The notes under the pieces: generated by a model | Database searches by the model: none | What the model saw: only the letters and a program-made list of their open reading frames with translations | What the model was told of the DNA's origin: nothing | Shown here: one piece after another, positions 46,111-55,100 of the stretch | Layout: the number at the start of each line of letters is the position of its first letter | How positions within the stretch are numbered: position 1 is the stretch's first letter | Program-made: the position numbers and the translations under genes | Assembly: GCA_950097145.1 (NCBI GenBank) | Contig: CATNCF010000004.1 | Coordinates: forward strand, 1 to 64,000 | DNA: 64,000 nt | Direction of reading: 5' to 3' | From: an uncultured Lachnospiraceae bacterium | GTDB lineage: Bacteria; Bacillota; Clostridia; Lachnospirales; Lachnospiraceae

Positions 46111-47321
46111 AGCCCCATTCCCAGCCCTGCGCATATTAACATGAACATAAATAAACTGAAACCTACAAGAAATTTCACAATATATTTCAGCGGAGGAAAG
46201 GCAGCTCTGTATTCCATGTATTTTTTTGACAAACGCCCCAAATGAAACACGTCAAACACAAGCATTATCTCCCCAAAACAGCAGATCAGAAAAAAGAGAG
46301 AAAGGAAAAGATTCTGTCTGTCAGTTACCGCCGCTATAATAAAGCACAGAAACAAATAAAGATAAACGCCACAGGAAACAGCCATTTTCCAATACCTCCG
46401 GCTCCGAAAACCCGGGATATAGGATAAGACAGGCGACTTTTTCCACCCATTCATACGTAACTGACGCATAATCTCCTTTTGCAGTCTGGCTGCAAAAGGA
46501 TAACGCATCGTATATCCCGCCGTACATCCTTCAATTATATGTAAAACTCCCTGGCTGATCTTTTTACCGCCGCCGTCTGACTCCTTTGGCGATTCTCCAG
46601 TAAGCATATAGTACAAGACGCAGCCAAGCCCATAAATATCCACCCGGTCGGAGGGAAAACGATAATCCAGAATCTCTGGCGCCGCAAAAGATTTTGTTCC
46701 TAAAACGGTGGTAACTCTATGGCCGCTGCCCTTCTGCTGTTTGGAAATGTCAAAATCAATCAGTTTCACAGACATCCTGCTGGAACCAGCGGGCAGAGGC
46801 TGAAAAAGACTGTCCCATTCATGAGCATTTGTAAGCAAAATATTCCCAGGGGCAATATCCCCATGTGTCAAATGTAACTTTTCGAGAGTTTTCATCCCTT
46901 CACAAAGCTGCCAGAGAAAAATCAGCGCATCCCTCTCCGTCAGACAGCCAAACTCTGAGATATATTCCTCCAAATTCAGGGAACGGTTTCCACATTCCAA
47001 ACATGCAGGAGCTTCCACAAATTCCTGAACAGAAATGTATTTGTTGTCTCTCTCTAATACACCATAAATCATTTCCAGATAAGGATTCCACACAGAACTT
47101 AGTTTCCGGTAATTATCTGCCTGGGTTTGAGACAATTCCTTGATAATTACACTTCCATTGGAATAAAAATTCATATATTCTTTCTTAATATTGGTTAAAT
47201 AGACGCTGCGGCTGCAGCCGTCCGCCTTTATTCCTGCTGAAATTTTATCGAATGATTCATGAAAATCAAAGTACTGCTCCAGTTCCCTTCCAAAAACATC
47301 TGTCAATTTTCCTTCTGTCAT
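46107..47321 (-). CDS. Membrane serine/threonine protein kinase-like protein
   Basis: A 404-residue Hanks-type kinase. The catalytic loop reads LTHGDIAPGNILLTN (HGD in place of HRD), the metal loop is LIDFDISKQQ (DFD in place of DFG) and the activation segment ends GTKSFAAPEIL, followed by DRVDIYGLGCVLYYMLTGES. The N-lobe Lys is probably in GSVIIKELSQ; a glycine-rich loop is not obvious. The last 95 residues contain three helices (YLYLFLCFIIAAVT, LFLSLFFLICCFGEIMLVFD, FLVGFSLFMFMLICAGLGMG). There are no PASTA repeats. It overlaps its upstream HTH gene (ATGA at 47318) and downstream TPR gene, giving tight translational coupling. Confidence 0.85.
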   Translation of the reverse strand: MTEGKLTDVFGRELEQYFDFHESFDKISAGIKADGCSRSVYLTNIKKEYMNFYSNGSVIIKELSQTQADNYRKLSSVWNPYLEMIYGVLERDNKYISVQEFVEAPACLECGNRSLNLEEYISEFGCLTERDALIFLWQLCEGMKTLEKLHLTHGDIAPGNILLTNAHEWDSLFQPLPAGSSRMSVKLIDFDISKQQKGSGHRVTTVLGTKSFAAPEILDYRFPSDRVDIYGLGCVLYYMLTGESPKESDGGGKKISQGVLHIIEGCTAGYTMRYPFAARLQKEIMRQLRMNGWKKSPVLSYIPGFRSRRYWKMAVSCGVYLYLFLCFIIAAVTDRQNLFLSLFFLICCFGEIMLVFDVFHLGRLSKKYMEYRAAFPPLKYIVKFLVGFSLFMFMLICAGLGMGL

Positions 47322-47782
47322 GGTTTACTTCCCCTTCCGGCATTTGGAAGGTGTTTCGCAGATTTTCCCTGGCTTATCAATGGGGCAATACCCTTCTCAC
47401 ATAAAACTTCTTCTATTTCATCTAAACTTTTTCCTTCCTGAATCCCCACTGCAATCTGATAATCCCGCTTATTCCTCACATAAAGCTCTGGCATCTCCAA
47501 ACGATGAAGAATGGTCTGGGTTTTCTCAAAATCATAGTGCAGATTGATACATACCGTAAGCAGCTTATCCCTGCCAAGCTTCTTGCCATTGTTAAAAAAA
47601 TCACTGAGATGAGAAGTGTGGATGCCGCACTCATTTGCAAATTTTGTCAGGCTGCCATACATTTCCTCAATGTCAAACCTTAACTGCCGCCGTGTCTCAG
47701 ATATTTGCAGAAAATCCACCTTGTTTTCATCACGGATTCCCTTTCTTATATCACTTAAAATTTCATCCGTCCGATTTCCCAT
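47318..47782 (-). CDS. Putative HTH regulator, first gene of the kinase operon
   Basis: A 154-residue protein. Residues about 40-95 (YGSLTKFANECGIHTSHLSD then FFNNGKKLGRDKLLTVCINL) look like a lambda-repressor-like HTH; the C-terminal part (RNKRDYQIAVGIQEGKSLDE) is helical and charged. I do not recognise a named family. AGGGGG lies 9 bases or so before the ATG. Its promoter and a long palindrome lie immediately upstream, suggesting autoregulation. Its stop overlaps the kinase start, so it may be phosphorylated or otherwise coupled to it. Confidence 0.65.
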   Translation of the reverse strand: MGNRTDEILSDIRKGIRDENKVDFLQISETRRQLRFDIEEMYGSLTKFANECGIHTSHLSDFFNNGKKLGRDKLLTVCINLHYDFEKTQTILHRLEMPELYVRNKRDYQIAVGIQEGKSLDEIEEVLCEKGIAPLISQGKSAKHLPNAGRGSKP

Positions 47783-47804
47783 AACCTTACCCCCTGTATT
47801 AGAG

Positions 47805-47923
47805 ATATTACTCTGGCGGTTAAATGCAGATGAATTTTACCGCCTGAGTAATATGATACTGATTCTGCCTGCGCAGTGCAAGCAAAATATCATTCACTGT
47901 CAGTTAATGATATTTAACAGTGA
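47805..47923 (-). promoter_or_regulatory. Promoter and palindromes upstream of the HTH/kinase/TPR operon
   Basis: The minus-strand promoter has TTGCAC (47876-47881), a 17-base spacer and TATCAT (47853-47858). A long imperfect inverted repeat (47805-47854) with arms ATATTACTCTGGCGGT and ACCGCCTGAGTAATAT covers the start of transcription. Two nested inverted repeats follow upstream: ATATCATT/AATGATAT (47887-47913) and TCACTGT/ACAGTGA (47894-47923). Confidence 0.55.
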
Positions 47924-47959
47924 CTATTCTATAATAAAGATAAGCTCTCTTGGGTTGGG

Positions 47960-48259
47960 TTAATGATCCATGCTTTCCAAAAATCTCAAAAGCGATTTCC
48001 TTTGCATGGAAGATAACTGATATATCTTGGAAATTAATGGATCCTTTGAAAAATCTATCTGGTTTTGGTCATCAAAAAATTCTTTCAGAGAAATATCCAG
48101 GGCAGCGCACAAAATGGACAAAATTTCTACTGTTGGATTTTTATTTCCCAGTTCCACATCCCTTAAATAGCTCTGGGAAATGCCTGCGAGAGTTGCCAGC
48201 CTGTTTACACTGTATCCTTTTAATTCTCTAAAATGTTTCACTCTTTTACCAATATCCAT
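47960..48259 (-). CDS. SinR-like XRE-family repressor
   Basis: A 99-residue protein. The HTH (about residues 4-60) reads GKRVKHFRELKGYSVNRLAT then LAGISQSYLRDVELGNKNPT with ILSILCAALDISLKEFFDD, a close SinR-type fold. The C-terminal 30 residues (ISKIYQLSSMQRKSLLRFLE) are a short helical hairpin like the SinR dimerisation/SinI-binding segment. AAAGGGG precedes the ATG. It is divergent from the secreted-protein gene at 48386, and a 10-base operator-like sequence is found upstream of both genes. Confidence 0.88.
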   Translation of the reverse strand: MDIGKRVKHFRELKGYSVNRLATLAGISQSYLRDVELGNKNPTVEILSILCAALDISLKEFFDDQNQIDFSKDPLISKIYQLSSMQRKSLLRFLESMDH

Positions 48260-48278
48260 AGAGACGCCCCTTTCCGCA

Positions 48279-48356
48279 TATAGAGATAGAATATCAAAGA
48301 AAATTAAAAAATATTACATTTATAAATATTGACACTTATCTCTATAGATGTAATAA
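48279..48356. promoter_or_regulatory. Promoter of the 48386 gene with symmetric operator pair
   Basis: TTGACA (48329-48334) and TAATAA (48351-48356) are spaced by 16 bases. TATCTCTATA (48337-48346) lies between them, and its exact reverse complement TATAGAGATA (48279-48288) lies just upstream of the SinR-like gene. A repressor bound there would block the rightward promoter and could autoregulate its own gene. Confidence 0.6.
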
Positions 48357-48385
48357 TGAAAGCAAACTATACAAGGAGGTACTTT

Positions 48386-50222
48386 ATGAAAAAAATCAAA
48401 CGAAGACAATTACTATTTCATATGGCATTGGCAGTAATTCTGGCATTGGCATTCATTCCACTATCATCTTTTTCTATAATAGCGGCGGATAATGGGAACA
48501 CAATAACAGAAGTTCCATACGGCTATACGGCCATTTATACAATTGAAGATTTATATGCTATTCGCAATAATTTGGGCGGAAACTATTTTTTAATGAATGA
48601 TATTGACATGTCAGAAGCAACGGCAACGGGCGGCGATTATGACTGTGGGACAGGCTGGAACCCCATCGGAACTACAGAAGAAGGATTTCACGGAACATTC
48701 GACGGCAATGGGCACAAGATTATTGGAATGCATATTTTTGGAGAATTTATCCCTGAAAACCAGTATGACGCAGGCGTACATCTTGGACTCTTTCGTGATA
48801 TTTATGGCGACGGTTCTGTGAAAAACCTTGGCATGACAGACTGCAGCATTAACGTTGCAGCAGCACAAAATATGAATATTGATATTGGATGCATTGCCGG
48901 AAGCGCTTATCCAGATACTGACGACACTTGTATACAAAACTGCTATACAGACGGAATGATCCAGGCGCAGGCAGATGAAGGAGGAATTTATGCAGGCGGC
49001 CTGCTGGGAAATGCATTCATCTATAGCGGCGGAGACAGAATCTATATCAGCGATAATTATAATATGTGTGATATTACATGCGGCGGAAAAAATGAAACAA
49101 AGCTATTTGCCGGAGGCATACTGGGAGCCGGGGAAGTCTATGCAAAATTAGAACGTTGTTACAATACCGGAAAAATCAGGAATGGCAGTACGGCAGGCGC
49201 TATCTGCGGACAGGGCGATGAATTTACGGAACTCCCTAATTGTTTCTATTTAAAAGGAACTGCAAATCAGGGCATAGCAGGGGTCTCAGATCGGCTGACA
49301 GCTTGCACCGCTTTAACGGATGCCCAGATGAAAAGCGACAAATCTTTCACAAAATATAATTTCACGGAAACATGGGAAATTGATCCCAACTGCAGTTACA
49401 AATATCCGCAGCTAAAAAATAACCGAATGGTAAAGATCCTGTCCATTAAGCTTCTATCTCCGCCTGAAAAAACTATTTATAATCAGGGAGAACGTTTAAA
49501 CGCAGACGGCGCGCTGCTGGAAATTGTTTATGAAGATGGTTTGAAACCTACTGTTCCAGTTACATTAAATATGCTAAGCAGTTATGATATGAACGTTATC
49601 GGAAATCAAAAAGTTATGATAAATTATGGGGGATGCAAAAGCTTCTTTTGATATTGAAGTCAAAGAAATTCCAGTAGAACAAATCAAGCTTCCGGAAAAG
49701 CTGACTCTTAACTGTTCAGAACAAAAGAAACTGGATCTTAAAATGATACCAGAAAATGCAACAAACAAATCTGTCTCATGGAGATCCAGCCATCCAAAAA
49801 CTGCCCGTATAGAGAGTGACGGCACCGTGAAAGCCATATCATCTGGAACAGCCGTGATAACAGCCGTTTCCGCAAACGGCCGGAAAGCATCCTGTACGGT
49901 AACTGTTTTAGATCCCAAAAAAATCATCAAAAAAACTCTTTCTACAAAGGCTAAAATTAAAAGTACGAAAAATATCAAAGGAAAACAATTAAAGCTGAAA
50001 TTAACTGGAGGCGGTCAATGCGACGGTTATAAAGTGCAGTACGGACTTAAAAAAAATTTTAAAGGGGCAAAAACTCTAAACATTAAATCTGGAACAGCCA
50101 ACATTAAAAAACTGAGATTGAAAAAAACTTACTATATCCGTGCAAGAGTATATAAAAAAATTTCAGGAAAAACTTATTACAGAACATGGAGTATCACAAA
50201 ATCAGTGAAAATAAAAAAGTAA
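48386..50222 (+). pseudogene. Secreted GLUG/Ig-like surface protein, frameshifted in a G tract
   Basis: The ATG at 48386 (AAGGAGG upstream) starts a signal peptide (about residues 1-35, LAVILALAFIPLSSFSIIAA). A beta-helix-like region resembles GLUG/M26 repeats (YFLMNDIDMSEA, FHGTFDGNGHKIIGMHIFG) and is followed by a BIG_3-type domain (TIYNQGERLNADGALLEIVY). At GGGGG (49628-49632) the frame shifts and the product ends at 49651 with GGCKSFF. With one G fewer the protein continues DAKASFDIEVKEIPVEQIKL, a Big2-like domain and a Lys-rich FN3-like end, to 50222 (about 611 residues). The upper part and the lower part are otherwise undamaged. Confidence 0.75.
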
Positions 50223-50282
50223 AGAAAGGAAGGCCATTCTCTGCAGAGATACGATAGGGAAGGTGCAAAGCGGGTAATACAT

Positions 50283-52076
50283 ATGAAAATAATTGGAAAA
50301 ATAGCGGCATGGATTGTCAGCGTTGTTCTCATTCTTACAGGGTTATTGCTATTAATAGATTCTGTGGTTACAGGATTGTTATGGATCGGGGCAGGAATCT
50401 TGGCGCTTCCGCCAGTCCGTAAGAAAATACCTGAGTTTAAATACAGAAAAGCGGCGCTTCCAGTATGTTGTATTTTTTTGCTGCTGGCAGGAATCGGTTT
50501 GATACCAGGAATAGACGAACCAGTGGAGGAAACAGCAAAAAACCAGACCGACTCTAAAGAATCTTCCAATGAGGAAAAAGAGCCGAAAAAAGAAGGAAAA
50601 GAACCGAAAAAAGAAGAGGTAAAAAAGTCTGATAATAAGAAGGAAACGGATAAGAAGAAAGAAGAGAACGATACTTCTCAGGAAGCAGATCTTTTAAAAT
50701 GGATTGCAGATACGCTTTATGGAGAACATACGGAAGGAGAAACCCTTGAGATTGCAGATTCTGACAAGGAAACATGGAGCAAAGTTTCTGAAGATGATTT
50801 CCTTGCCGCGTGGAAGAAAGCAGTTTTAAGTCAGCTTGACACCAGAAACGGGGAATATGGCCTGATAGAATCGGATCTGGAGCGGGCAGTAATTTTATAT
50901 CAATCCGTCCGGAAATCAACTGATCCAATCAGCAGCATACAGCAGAACCTGGACGCATTGTCACAGGCAATCCTTGCAAACACTGAAATAGAAAAGAAAT
51001 ACAGTTTTGATTTTATGAATGCATATGAATCCTATAAGACGGGAGATTTCTATATCAGCGGAATCATAGAGACTGCTTATGATGACAATGTGGCCGGAAA
51101 AATCCAGAAGGAAATTGACAGTTATAGTGAACAAGAGACTACAAATTGGCAAGCATATAATGTAGAATATATTCTGGATTCCCCTATACCTGGGGACAAT
51201 GACATGATTATCCAGGCAGACAGCACATTTAAATTTCCCAAATCCGGCGTCTATACCCTGGCATATTTCGACACAGGAGATACCACCAAAATAATCCGCG
51301 CAGGAGGTTTTGAAGAAGACGTCCCCCTGCTCTATCTCATAGAAGACGGCTCACAGTTTTCAGAAGACGCCAATACTTACGCCTATAATCAAACTACCTG
51401 TTCCGACAGTTTCCAGAACATCCGGCAGGAGCTTGGGGAAACTGCCAGTTCCAGGCAGCAGACTGAGGGCGGTGCAACATCCAGGGTAATGCTGGCTGAT
51501 TCTTACTCCCGCAGTATTGGACCAAAATGCAGCATGGCAATTTGGTCTACAGACGAGAAGGGCATATCCTTTTCCATATGCATTGGCAGTTCTGGATATA
51601 AGGCATATGTGGACATTCGAAACTGTACGGCTGAGTGGACAGGAGACAATACGGCTGTCTATACAGACACATACGGAGACAGAAATTACACTCTTACCTT
51701 TTCATTAGCTGAAGATCATCTTACCTTAAGTGAAAATGTTCCATTCGATGAAAATTTTTCACTTGCAGGAGACTATATCGCAGACAACACTGCAGAAGAC
51801 CATTGTGAATTTGTATTTCCGGAAGACAACGTTTTTCCCATCGAAGCTTCTGCATTGGAAGGAAAAACGGCTGCTGAGTGTAAAATTGCAAGAAATGAAA
51901 TTTATGCCAGACATGGCAGAAGATTTCATGATGAGCAGCTTCAGGGCTACTTTGACGTATGTTCCTGGTATGAAGGGACAATAAATCCTGAAGAATTTTC
52001 AGATGATGTATTGAGTGAGGTGGAAAAATCCAACTTACAGATGATTGCAGATTATGAGGCAAAAATGGGCTTTTAG
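50283..52076 (+). CDS. YARHG domain membrane protein
   Basis: A 597-residue protein. It has two or three N-terminal helices (about residues 5-30, 35-50, 60-78) and a charged Lys/Glu linker (about 90-135). A central region of unknown fold follows, and a C-terminal YARHG domain (about 540-590: AECKIARNEIYARHGRRFHD, CSWYEGTINPEEFSDDVLSE). YARHG is an extracellular module found in Firmicute surface proteins. The start has no strong ribosome binding site (GCGGG). The last 50 bases of the gene and the bases after its stop are repeated near 57983. The stop is TAG. Confidence 0.82.
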   Translation: MKIIGKIAAWIVSVVLILTGLLLLIDSVVTGLLWIGAGILALPPVRKKIPEFKYRKAALPVCCIFLLLAGIGLIPGIDEPVEETAKNQTDSKESSNEEKEPKKEGKEPKKEEVKKSDNKKETDKKKEENDTSQEADLLKWIADTLYGEHTEGETLEIADSDKETWSKVSEDDFLAAWKKAVLSQLDTRNGEYGLIESDLERAVILYQSVRKSTDPISSIQQNLDALSQAILANTEIEKKYSFDFMNAYESYKTGDFYISGIIETAYDDNVAGKIQKEIDSYSEQETTNWQAYNVEYILDSPIPGDNDMIIQADSTFKFPKSGVYTLAYFDTGDTTKIIRAGGFEEDVPLLYLIEDGSQFSEDANTYAYNQTTCSDSFQNIRQELGETASSRQQTEGGATSRVMLADSYSRSIGPKCSMAIWSTDEKGISFSICIGSSGYKAYVDIRNCTAEWTGDNTAVYTDTYGDRNYTLTFSLAEDHLTLSENVPFDENFSLAGDYIADNTAEDHCEFVFPEDNVFPIEASALEGKTAAECKIARNEIYARHGRRFHDEQLQGYFDVCSWYEGTINPEEFSDDVLSEVEKSNLQMIADYEAKMGF

Positions 52077-52095
52077 AAATGAGGATGGATCATTA
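52043..52095 (+). repeat. Left copy of a direct repeat flanking 5.9 kb
   Basis: The 3' end of the YARHG gene and following bases (TTGCAGATTAT, AGGCAAAAAT, GGCTTTT, AATGAGGATG) recur at 57983-58035 with about 85 percent identity by eye. Confidence 0.65.
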
Positions 52096-52103
52096 GAGTT
52101 CTG

Positions 52104-52141
52104 AAAGGGGACTGTCGGTTCATACCGATTTTTCCCCTTTC
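52104..52141 (+). terminator. Terminator after the YARHG gene
   Basis: AAAGGGGA pairs with TTCCCCTTT around a nested CGGT-TCAT-ACCG hairpin, just after the stop codon. It probably serves the rightward gene and possibly also the leftward giant repeat gene. Confidence 0.7.
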
Positions 52142-52190
52142 CTCCCTTGCCCCCGGAAGGGGCGCCCGCCCTTTTCCAGGAGCAGGCATT

Positions 52191-55100
52191 CTATTTTACT
52201 TTTACTGTAATGGTTTTATAAACCCCGTTCTGAGCATAAACGTATACCTTACAGGTTCCTTTCTTCTTCCCCTTAATTACCCCCTTCTTCGTCACGGTTG
52301 CCACCTTCTTATTGGATGACTCATAGCAGATAATGCGGTGTTTACGCAGGCGTTTCTTTGGCTTTATGTTGCTTGCCTTAATGCGGAAGGTTTTGCCTTT
52401 CTTGACTGTGACTTTCTTCTTGTTCACCTTTACGCCCTTAGGATTGCCGTACTTACTGCCTGCCGTATGCAAATGTACTCTCTTTGACACGGCAATCGTT
52501 ACCTTCTTGCCGCCAATCTTTTTGTAAGCACGAACCGTGAATTTATAAGACTTTCCTTTTTTCGCCTTTTTGTAAGTAAAAGACGAGCTATTCTTCTTCA
52601 CGGTCTTTATCAGTTTCGGCTTCTGGTTGCATGGGCTGCCATAGACCATATAGCCGTCCGCGCCCTTTACCTTTTTCCACTTTAGGGTCACACTCTTCGT
52701 TTTCACCTTCACTGCCTTCAGCAGCAGCTTGGAGAACGTAGAGCCCTTGGTGTCCGCTTCCGTTTTAGATGCCGTGAGCTGCTTGTCCGTAACCAGCAGG
52801 GTCTCCACCTCCACGCCCAGTTCTTCCGCCACCTTCTGGATCTGCTTCGCGGTTTCCTTGCTAACTCCCAGCTTATCCGCTATGTTGTCGATCTGCTGCT
52901 GATTCTGGGATGGTTTTTCGTTTAGCTTGGCATACTTTGCCTCAGCGTCCGTCAGCTTCTTTAGGATGTCCTTAGGGAACAGCTTCTTCTGGTTCTCCGT
53001 GAGCATGCTGTAAGCAGCGCGCGCATCCTTGATTTTCTTCCCACACTGGTCGGTGTTTACTACCGTCCCGATGGCATTGATCTTATTCATCACGTTCTGC
53101 ACGGCAGACTCATCTTCGGCGCTGACCTGCCTGCGGTATTCTCTTTCTGCATCTTCCAGCTTCTTCCGGGAAGCTTCTGGCACCATGTCCTTCTGCATCC
53201 CAGTCAGTCCGTCATATGCCTTCCGGGCTTCCTCAATTTTTTTCTTGGTATCCCAGTCTACAGTCACAGGCGTAGGAATCTGATCGATCTTCTCCTTCAC
53301 TGCATTTGCTGCTGCCTGGTTCTTCCCTCCGGCCGCATCATCATAAGTCTTTTCCGCATCTGTAAGCTTCTTCTTGTCCTCCGGCGTGATGTACTTTTTC
53401 TGCACTTCTGTGAGTCCATCGTAGGTCTTGCGGGCTTCCTCTATCTGCTCCTTCTTGCCTGAAACATTCTCTGGGGTTACTTCGCCGATGGCGTCAATTT
53501 TTTTCTTCACCTCTTCGGCTGCCTGCTTATCTGTTTCTTCCTGCTTCTTATATTCTTCTTCTGCATCTTCCAGTTTCTTCTTAGATGCTTCTGGTACCAT
53601 ATCCTTCTGCGTTGTTGTTAGATCCTCATACGACTTCTTCGCATCTTCCAGCCTCTGTTTCGTTTCCTCATCTGTGGTTATCTGGCTCGGAATTTGGTCT
53701 ATCTTCTCTTTCACCGTATCTGCCGCTTCCTGATTTTTTCCTCCGGTCGCATCATCATAAGTCTTTTCCGCATCTGTAAGCTTCTTCTTATCCTCCGGCA
53801 TAATGTACTTTTTCTGTACCTCTGTGAGAGCATCGTAGGCCTTGCGGGCTTCCTCTATCTGCTCCTTCTTGCCTGAAACGTTTTCTAAGGTTACTTCGCC
53901 GATAGCGTCAATTTTTTTCTTCACCTCTTCGGCTGCCTGCTTATCTGTTTCTTCCTGCTTCTTATATTCTTCTTCTGCATCTTCCAGTTTCTTCTTGGAT
54001 GCTTCTGGTACCATATCCTTCTGCGTTGTTGTTAAATCCTCATACGCCTTCTTCGCATCTTCTAACTTCTGCTTCGTTTCCTCATCTGTGGTTATCTGGC
54101 TCGGAATTTGGTCTATCTTCTCTTTCACCGCATCTGCCGCTTCCTGATTTTTTCCTCCGGTCGCATCATCATAAGCCTTTTCCGCATCTGTAAGCTTCTT
54201 CTTATCCTCCGGCGTGATAAGTTTCTTCTGTTCTTCTGTCAGCCTGTCGTACGCCTCACGCGCTTCTTCGATCTTCTTCCCTGTTTCCTGGTCTGACGTC
54301 ACCGGGCTTGGAATCTGATCAATCTTTTCTTTCACTGCGTCCACCACTTCCTGGTTGTTCCCTCCGGTGGCGTCATCATAGACTTTCTCTGCATCTGTAA
54401 GCTTTTTCTGTTCTTCCGGCGTGATCAGTTTCTTCTGTTCTTCCGTCAGTCTGTCATACCACTCGCGCGCTTCTTTGATCAGTTCTTTCTTGCTGACTAC
54501 TGTCTCTGGCGTCACGCTGCCGATTGCCTCAATCTTCTTTCTGACTTCATCAGCCGCCAACTTGTTATAATCCTCCACGGCTTCCTCAAGCTTCTTGATG
54601 TTCTCCTCCGGCAGCATATCTTTCTGCATCCCAGTCAGATTCTCATACGATTCTTTCGCATCCTCGATCTTTTTTCCAGTCTCCTGGTCTAACGTCACCG
54701 GGCTCGGTATCTGATCGATCTTCTCCTTCACTGCGTCCGCAGCTGCCTGGTTTTTTCCTCCGGCTGCATTATCATACATTTTCTCTGCATCCGTCAGCTT
54801 CTTTTTCTCCTCTGAAGTGATAAGATCTTTCTGTCCGTCTGTCAGCTTATCATAAGTGTCCCGGGCAGCCTCAATGAGTTCTTTTTTCTCGAGTGCGTTC
54901 TCAAGCGTTATCTCGCCGATGGCTTCTATCTTCTTCCTGACTTCATCAGCCGCCAGTTTGTTATAGTCCTCCACGGCTTCCTCAAGCTTCTTGACGCTCT
55001 CCTCCGGCAGCATATCCTTCTGCATCCCAGTCAGATTCTCATACGATTCCTTCGCGTCCTCGATCTTCTTCCCGGTCTCCTCATCTGACGTCACCGGGCT

